Of a DNA stretch of 64,000 bases, positions 59,128 through 64,000 are shown in pieces (the stretch's first letter is position 1; every line of letters begins with the position of its first letter). This DNA comes from UBA10677 sp045532295 (GTDB taxonomy: Bacteria; Bacillota; Clostridia; Christensenellales; Pumilibacteraceae): positions 1 through 64,000 of the forward strand of contig JAZSFP010000022.1 of NCBI GenBank assembly GCA_045532295.1. Direction: 5' to 3'. The notes beneath the pieces are model-generated. The model was not told where the DNA came from and did no database searches. It worked only from the letters and a program-made list of their open reading frames with translations. The position numbers and the translations under genes were made by a program.

Positions 59128-61038
59128 ATGAAAAGACTACTGTTCAGAATTTTAACGACGGTTTTGGCTTTTTGCGTAGTGCTTGCATTGTTTACCGCCT
59201 GTGACGACGAAATCACGCCACCGCCACCGACTGAGAAGACTTATTCGTGCGAGTTCGTTCAAAACGACGGAACTTACGAATACGAAATTAAGCATAGCGA
59301 AAAGATTACGCTTTCGCTTTCTATTGACGATGAAAAGCAATGGGAAATGGAAGGCTCGATTGAGAACGGTAAGTATATTTTTTACCTTGCCGAATTTATC
59401 GAAGGGGAACAACGCGCGTATTCCTTTGACGTTTCGGGCGAAACGCTAATTCTTCCCGAACGCTCTTTTTTGACGGGCTTTACCTATCCGTACTCTCAAG
59501 CGAGCGGAACTTATTCCGTAGTGGGCGTTGAGGGGGCTACGATGACCTTTAACGCCGACGGAACGGGCTCGACGCATATGGATAGAGAGGGCGCAACGGG
59601 CGTTACCTTTACTTACTACGCAGTGGACGGCAACCGCGCAATTTTGAAGTTGGATACTCCTCATCGCGACGCGGTGGACGACAATACCGCGTTTGACGAA
59701 CTTATAGGTTACTACTACGAGTTTACGGACGAAGGGGTAAGCCCGCTTGGAACGGTTTATAATCCTAACCGCTATACCTATTACAATACGCTTAAATATG
59801 ACGGAAATACCCCTTACTCTCATATCGTTTCCAGTTACGGCGCGTCGAGAATGGGTATTTACGGCAACACCAAAACGCATTTAAGCACGCTTTACTATAA
59901 CGGAGGTAAGGCTATTAGGGTGGACGAGGCGTTTAACACCGACTTTGAACAGAGCGAACTTCAAATCTTTTTCGGGGATTATACCGAAGAGGACGGCGTT
60001 ATAACTTTCTCTTACGATTGCGAGGTTAGTAGCCCGTATTATAACGGAGGCGAGAGAGGTGAGGATATATATTACACCGCCGAAGTTTATTACGAAAGAA
60101 TAACTGACAGGTGGGGCGAAGAAAAATTCGACTACTTGGGCGAAATGACGGAAGGCAACGGCATTGAGTGGAACGAGTATTATTTTGGTTACACCACGCT
60201 TACGAGCGAGAAATTGAGCGCGTCGGGACTAACCTGCGATTTTAACGACGGATACAAGACTTTGCGTCAAGACAACCTGCTTGCTATGGGCGACGGCGAC
60301 CATTACCTCCACGAGTTTTACGTGCTTGACACTGAAAAAATGGAAATTAAATATATCTTCTACGAGTACGACTCCTATTATTATATGGGTTGCTCTAACG
60401 AGTTTATGCTCGAGCGCAGGATTTACGAGGAAGACTATAATTTAGAATATAACCCCGACTTACAAGAGTTTTATATGTTCGTCGAGGTGGAAAACGAAAC
60501 TAATTTAGTGTACCGTGGCGACGGATTTAGGTTTGAACTTATCGGAATTTACGGCGATCACAATAAAGTGGATAACTTGATATTTATGTACGCTATTACG
60601 AGCAACATTTACAACGTTTCAAGCAGTTCGCGTTTCTTCGTAACTGATATTGAAAACGGAACTTGTATTCTCGGTATGGTAGGGAACGGAAGGGGCGACG
60701 AACTCGACGCCTTTAGGTCCGAGGTTAACATTGCTCGCTCTAAAGAAATTGTACCCGTCGTTTATACGATGAGTGGAGACGCCGTGACGGATTCAGGGAA
60801 GGAATTTTCGGTAGCGTACTATTACGAGAGCGCAGGGAATAATGAAGTTATTCTCTTTGAGTACGAAATAAGAGAATACGAATCCTTAATAATGGCGGAC
60901 GCTTATAGCGGAAGATATGAGATTAGCGGAAATATGATTTTCTTCGACCTCAATAACGGCGACGATATTACCTACGAATTATCTAATACCGCAGAGGGCG
61001 TAATATCGCAATACCATTATACCTACAATTACAACTAA
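59128..61038 (+). CDS. Large lipoprotein of unknown function
   Basis: 636 residues. The signal peptide and lipobox LFTAC put the lipid-bound Cys at about residue 25, followed by a DDE and Pro-rich linker. The rest is Tyr-, Asp- and Gly-rich and predicted beta-structured, with repeated short patterns such as GTYSVVGVEGATMTFNADGTG and threads of TFxYYxVDGN that recall repeated beta units. No catalytic motif recognised. GGAGAATAAGG lies upstream. Probably membrane-anchored on the cell surface. Monocistronic. Confidence 0.75.
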   Translation: MKRLLFRILTTVLAFCVVLALFTACDDEITPPPPTEKTYSCEFVQNDGTYEYEIKHSEKITLSLSIDDEKQWEMEGSIENGKYIFYLAEFIEGEQRAYSFDVSGETLILPERSFLTGFTYPYSQASGTYSVVGVEGATMTFNADGTGSTHMDREGATGVTFTYYAVDGNRAILKLDTPHRDAVDDNTAFDELIGYYYEFTDEGVSPLGTVYNPNRYTYYNTLKYDGNTPYSHIVSSYGASRMGIYGNTKTHLSTLYYNGGKAIRVDEAFNTDFEQSELQIFFGDYTEEDGVITFSYDCEVSSPYYNGGERGEDIYYTAEVYYERITDRWGEEKFDYLGEMTEGNGIEWNEYYFGYTTLTSEKLSASGLTCDFNDGYKTLRQDNLLAMGDGDHYLHEFYVLDTEKMEIKYIFYEYDSYYYMGCSNEFMLERRIYEEDYNLEYNPDLQEFYMFVEVENETNLVYRGDGFRFELIGIYGDHNKVDNLIFMYAITSNIYNVSSSSRFFVTDIENGTCILGMVGNGRGDELDAFRSEVNIARSKEIVPVVYTMSGDAVTDSGKEFSVAYYYESAGNNEVILFEYEIREYESLIMADAYSGRYEISGNMIFFDLNNGDDITYELSNTAEGVISQYHYTYNYN

Positions 61039-61047
61039 AAATAAAAA

Positions 61048-61081
61048 AGGGAGCGTTCCTCGGTTGCGGAACGCTCTTTTT
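61048..61081 (+). terminator. Terminator after the large lipoprotein gene
   Basis: GAGCGTTCC and GGAACGCTC pair around an 8-base loop, then T5. Confidence 0.85.
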
Positions 61082-61143
61082 GTCTTTAAAAAACTAATAC
61101 GGTAGTTAAATTTTTGAACGCTAATTTATATTTTTAAGTTGTA

Positions 61144-61752
61144 TTATTCAAAATAATAGTAAGTATCACTTCCGCCGTAGTAATTTGTACTAATGCGGTT
61201 TGGCGTAGTTGTATCCACGTAGTATTTCTTTGTTTCGACGTTGTCAATTTTCGCTAAAAGTTCTGGGCAAACAATTTCAAGGTTGGATATCGAATCAAAA
61301 TAACCGTTAAGGTTGTAGTTAATAGTACGATTATGAGTTCTAAATCCGCCTTGATAGTCGTAAGATTTTGAGGTTTCAGTTACTTTTTTAACGCGAATAT
61401 TTTCTTTGTCTGCGCCGTAAGTCAGGTAATAATATTTAGTAGTGTTTTTAAGCGTTGATTTGCCAAGCGTTGCGGTTGCCGTTACGTCTTCAGTGTCCCA
61501 GTAATAATAATAGCCGTTATATTCAACGTAATCATCGTAACGATAAGAAGAGCGACGAAGAGTAAAGGTGGTTTCAACAATGTAAGTATAACTGTCCGTT
61601 GTCGTTACTTCTTCAGTGGTATTGTAATATTTTGAATTACCTACAACTAAGGTTTGATTGTCATTGAGTGCAACGAAAGTGTAATCCGACGAACACGCAA
61701 AGAATACGAAGCAAGATAGAACGCCCAAAATTAGTGCCACAAATTTTTTCAT
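61144..61752 (-). CDS. Small lipoprotein of unknown function
   Basis: 202 residues. The lipobox FVFFAC-SSD follows a signal peptide starting MKKFVALILGVLSC. The mature part is rich in Tyr, Thr and Asn, with no known domain. The start at 61752 has GGAGGAATTATAATC before it. An in-frame ATG 60 bases upstream lies across the promoter and is rejected. Monocistronic. Confidence 0.78.
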   Translation of the reverse strand: MKKFVALILGVLSCFVFFACSSDYTFVALNDNQTLVVGNSKYYNTTEEVTTTDSYTYIVETTFTLRRSSYRYDDYVEYNGYYYYWDTEDVTATATLGKSTLKNTTKYYYLTYGADKENIRVKKVTETSKSYDYQGGFRTHNRTINYNLNGYFDSISNLEIVCPELLAKIDNVETKKYYVDTTTPNRISTNYYGGSDTYYYFE

Positions 61753-61783
61753 GATTATAATTCCTCCAAAAAAGTATAGATTT

Positions 61784-61812
61784 ATTATAGCACCAAGGGG
61801 GTGGCTTGTCAA
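61784..61812 (-). promoter_or_regulatory. Promoter of the small lipoprotein gene
   Basis: On the minus strand: TTGACA (61812-61807), 17 bp, TATAAT (61789-61784). Confidence 0.75.
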
Positions 61813-61839
61813 GTAAAATATGAAAACTAATAGAAAATG

Positions 61840-62040
61840 TTAAAACGTAGTATTCGTTTCTTCTTCTACTTCGGGCGAGGCGAAAAGTTTTATGAACATA
61901 GTGATAAGCAAGAGGTTGTTTACCGCCGTGTAGTCAAAGGGTTCGTCCGTCGTCCGTTCGTTATCGTTTTTGGGCGAGAGTTGAGAATTTGCAAGTAGCA
62001 AGACTACTAAAAGAAGACGGAAAATATCGCTTTGGTCCAT
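61840..62040 (-). CDS. 66-residue hypothetical protein
   Basis: A short frame supported by a good GGAGGCATT before the ATG. Two hydrophobic stretches (about 5-18, DIFRLLLVVLLLAN; about 41-54, NNLLLITMFIKLFA) flank a polar middle. The tail is acidic. Not recognised; possibly a peripheral or membrane-associated small protein. Divergent from an ArsR regulator 99 bases away, which may control it. Confidence 0.55.
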   Translation of the reverse strand: MDQSDIFRLLLVVLLLANSQLSPKNDNERTTDEPFDYTAVNNLLLITMFIKLFASPEVEEETNTTF

Positions 62041-62105
62041 AATGCCTCCGACAAGAAGAGTGGTAATAGTTTATTATTCGTCAAAAAAGTGTGGTGTGAT
62101 AAATT

Positions 62106-62133
62106 TTGACGAAAGGCTCTCTTATAGTATAAT
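62106..62133 (+). promoter_or_regulatory. Promoter giving a predicted leaderless ArsR mRNA
   Basis: TTGACG (62106-62111), 16 bp, TATAAT (62128-62133), then 6 bases and ATG at 62140. Confidence 0.65.
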
Positions 62134-62139
62134 ATTACT

Positions 62140-62484
62140 ATGGAAAGAAGAATAGAAGACAAAATTTTACTTGACCGCAAAACTCGAGAACTTGTAACCT
62201 CGTTCGTGCCGAGCAGAGAGCATAGCGAAAAACTATGCGATTTTCTCTCTGCGCTTGGAGAGGGGACGAGAATTAAGATACTTTCCGCGCTCGCTATATC
62301 GGATATGTGCGTAAACGATATGGCGATTTTGCTTGCGCTCAATCAAACGACGCTCTCGCACCAACTGAAAATTTTGCGCTCAGTGGGAGCGGTAGGGTAC
62401 AGACGGCAAGGCAAGGTCAGTTTTTACTATATCCGCAACAAAAAAGTGTTGGATATTCTATCCATTGCTACCGATTGCGTGTAA
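62140..62484 (+). CDS. ArsR-family transcriptional regulator
   Basis: 114 residues, winged helix. The recognition region is NQTTLSHQLKILRSVGAV. At the alpha3 metal position it has DMCVND (Cys57 only), with a further Cys33 in KLCDFL. It therefore lacks the CxC of the other ArsR protein in this window and may sense something else or nothing. No Shine-Dalgarno; the predicted transcript starts at the ATG. Its target is unknown; the divergent 66-residue gene is the obvious candidate. Confidence 0.8.
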   Translation: MERRIEDKILLDRKTRELVTSFVPSREHSEKLCDFLSALGEGTRIKILSALAISDMCVNDMAILLALNQTTLSHQLKILRSVGAVGYRRQGKVSFYYIRNKKVLDILSIATDCV

Positions 62485-62489
62485 AATTC

Positions 62490-62518
62490 TTTACTTTTTT
62501 CGTCCGTTGTGTTACAAT
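62490..62518 (+). promoter_or_regulatory. ung promoter
   Basis: TTTACT (62490-62495), 17 bp, TACAAT (62513-62518). Confidence 0.5.
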
Positions 62519-62541
62519 TAAAGCGTTAAAAGGAGGCAGTA

Positions 62542-63258
62542 ATGCTTAAAGTTGGTAACGAGTGGGACGAAGTTTTAAAAGACGAGTACGAAAAGCCGTA
62601 TTATCGCGCGCTTATGCAAAAAGTGGACGAAGAGTACGCTAACTTTACCGTGTATCCGCCTAAATGCTTGGTGTATTCGGCAATGGCGCGAGTGCCTTAC
62701 GACAAGGTTAAAGTGGTAATTCTCGGTCAAGACCCCTATCACGGCGAAGGTCAGGCTAACGGTATGGCGTTTGCGGTAGAAAAGGGCGTTAAACTTCCGC
62801 CTTCGCTCGTCAATATTTTCAAAGAAATTGAGGACGACTTGGGCGTTAAGGTAAACGGCAGTACGCTAACGGGCTGGGCAGAGCAGGGCGTTTTGCTACT
62901 TAATACCGTCCTTACCGTCCGCGCGTCTTCTCCGCAGTCGCACTCTGCTTACGGCTGGCAAAGTTTTACCGACGAGGTTATATCGTTACTTTCAAAGCGT
63001 GAAACTCCTATGGTATTTATGCTTTGGGGCGCGAACGCTTGGAAGAAAAAACCGCTCATTGCGTCTCATCACAAAATTTTAGAGAGCGTTCACCCAAGTC
63101 CGCTTTCTGCTTACCGTGGCTGGTTTGGTTGTAAGCATTTTTCTAAAGCCAACGAGTTTTTGCTCCAAAACGGGCTTGACCCGATTGACTGGGGCTACTG
63201 CGACGAGGAAAAAGTGGAGGGATATTACCATAATAACGGCAGTATAAGACGAGTTTAA
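62542..63258 (+). CDS. ung: Uracil-DNA glycosylase
   Basis: Family 1 UDG, 238 residues; removes uracil from DNA. The water-activating loop is GQDPYHGEGQANG, the Leu-intercalation loop HPSPLSAYRG, and LLLNTVLTVR lies between. AAAAGGAGG precedes the ATG. Monocistronic, ending just before the leaderless protease gene. Confidence 0.95.
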   Translation: MLKVGNEWDEVLKDEYEKPYYRALMQKVDEEYANFTVYPPKCLVYSAMARVPYDKVKVVILGQDPYHGEGQANGMAFAVEKGVKLPPSLVNIFKEIEDDLGVKVNGSTLTGWAEQGVLLLNTVLTVRASSPQSHSAYGWQSFTDEVISLLSKRETPMVFMLWGANAWKKKPLIASHHKILESVHPSPLSAYRGWFGCKHFSKANEFLLQNGLDPIDWGYCDEEKVEGYYHNNGSIRRV

Positions 63259-63259
63259 C

Positions 63260-63288
63260 TTTACAAACCTATTTATTTATGGTATAAT
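63260..63288 (+). promoter_or_regulatory. Promoter giving a predicted leaderless mRNA
   Basis: TTTACA (63260-63265), 17 bp, TATAAT (63283-63288), then ACGCCT and ATG at 63295. Confidence 0.65.
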
Positions 63289-63294
63289 ACGCCT

Positions 63295-64000
63295 ATGAAA
63301 AAGTTTTTGAGTTTTATTTGCGCGCTACTGTGCGTTATATTATGCTTTGGTTGTACTCCCTGCGAGTGTGGGGAGAGTTTGCCTTGCGCTCATTTTTCGG
63401 GCGAAGAGGCGTTTTCAAGGTATAGCGGTAGCGTAGTTGAGGTGCTCTCGTCTACCGATAGAGGTAGCGGAATAATCATTGACGGCAACGAAACGGAAGT
63501 GGTAATTGCCACTTGCTATCATCTTTGCGGTAGCGACTTAACCACCACGAGCGTGCGTTTTAAGGGCGAGGACGCCTTTACGCGCGAGGGCATTACCCTT
63601 CTTGGTTACGACCAAAGAAACGATATTACCATTTTTAAGATGAGCAAACGCGGAGCAAAACTTCCCTCAGTTTCCGTTCCTTTGGTAATGGGCGAGCAAG
63701 TTTACCTAATGGGTAACGGCGAGGGCAAAGGCGTTGCTATAAGCGACGGCGTTATCGCTTTAACGGAGTTCGTCGCTAAATACGACGGCTCTAACTACTA
63801 TAAACCGCTTATTAAGACTACGGCGTTAAGCGTAGGCGGAAACAGTGGCGGACTTATAGTAAACGCGAGTGGCGTAGTGGGTATGAGCGTTGCAACGAGC
63901 GAAGACTTTTCGCTTGCTCTTCCCTACGAAATTGCGCTTGCGCTCTATCAAAACGCCAAGAGTGGCGGAATAAATTATCCTTCTTACTCCATTGCAAGCG
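63295..64000 (+). CDS. Trypsin-like (HtrA/S1C-type) serine protease lipoprotein, 3' end cut by window
   Basis: At least 235 residues are present without a stop. A signal peptide with a Cys-rich lipobox region (CFGC-TPCECG, near residue 20) precedes a chymotrypsin-fold domain. The catalytic triad fits His in IATCYHLCG, Asp in RNDITIFK and Ser in GGNSGGLIV. The remaining part (SLALPYEIALAL) is as in HtrA/DegP proteins, so a PDZ domain may follow outside the window. No Shine-Dalgarno; the -10 box is 6 bases before the ATG. Likely an envelope quality-control protease. Confidence 0.8.
   Translation, partial: MKKFLSFICALLCVILCFGCTPCECGESLPCAHFSGEEAFSRYSGSVVEVLSSTDRGSGIIIDGNETEVVIATCYHLCGSDLTTTSVRFKGEDAFTREGITLLGYDQRNDITIFKMSKRGAKLPSVSVPLVMGEQVYLMGNGEGKGVAISDGVIALTEFVAKYDGSNYYKPLIKTTALSVGGNSGGLIVNASGVVGMSVATSEDFSLALPYEIALALYQNAKSGGINYPSYSIAS

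Noticed and set aside
61753..61812. N-terminal extension of the small lipoprotein
   Set aside because: It runs through a consensus promoter; the lipoprotein signal begins at 61752.

Overview
The window looks like chromosomal DNA of an uncultured anaerobic, probably spore-forming Firmicute of the class Clostridia. The evidence is SpmA/SpmB and a SpoVT-type AbrB regulator, a flavodiiron protein plus rubredoxin, GH4/GH30/GH42/GH43 glycosidases paired with AraC regulators, purine-rich Shine-Dalgarno sites, and sigma-A type promoters with 17-bp spacers. Codon use is GCG/GAG/CGC-rich except for an A+T-rich operon near 11.3-14.2 kb. No prophage, transposase gene, CRISPR array or rRNA was seen. The exact taxon cannot be fixed from this sequence alone.

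Layout. 1-0.87 kb: the C-terminus of a surface protein, a MITE-like repeat, and a tRNA-Thr with degenerate upstream tRNA copies. 0.87-4.4 kb: asparaginase, then a metal-resistance operon (ArsR/CadC-type sensor, free HMA protein, P1B ATPase) behind a consensus promoter and a palindromic operator. 4.5-8.1 kb: a DUF4832-like predicted glycosidase, Mini-RNase III, and a GH4 alpha-galactosidase divergent from an AraC regulator. 9.1-11.2 kb: thyA-folA-rlmB. 11.3-14.2 kb: an A+T-rich operon of a secreted papain-like protease with CxxC repeats and two related membrane proteins. 14.3-20.3 kb: GH43, GH30 with a divergent AraC regulator, a GNAT/membrane/PLD-like fusion, and a PHP phosphoesterase. 20.5-24.2 kb: tpiA-gpmI, cysK, and an HD hydrolase. 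24.2-26.2 kb: an XRE repressor with three operators and a small membrane protein, then spmA-spmB.

26.3-33.8 kb: metG-tatD, then PHP, GH42 beta-galactosidase, D-2-hydroxyacid dehydrogenase and HpaI-type aldolase. 33.8-36.6 kb: a four-domain flavodiiron protein and a rubredoxin separated by 0.8 kb of modular repeats. 36.8-43.0 kb: a DJ-1 family protein, gyrB-gyrA, and an orphan DNA methyltransferase. 43.2-51.2 kb: pheA-secA-prfB-tsaD-mnmA and an LRR protein. 51.3-55.9 kb: a small protein, a SpoVT-like regulator, secG-rnr, and an FAD oxidoreductase. 55.9-59.0 kb: a 49-residue predicted secreted peptide and ychF-argS. 59.1-64 kb: two lipoproteins, a small protein, an ArsR regulator, ung, and a trypsin-like lipoprotein protease cut by the window edge.

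The main observations beyond ordinary annotation are these. Five genes have a -10 hexamer exactly 6 bp before the start codon and no Shine-Dalgarno, which predicts leaderless mRNAs. Three TACGA-N7-TCGTA operators sit about 30 bp apart over the XRE/membrane-protein divergent promoter. A repeat family with terminal inverted repeats occurs at two loci 35 kb apart. Decayed tRNA-Thr copies lie between a promoter and the intact tRNA. The protease operon and the GNAT-PLD fusion are also unusual.
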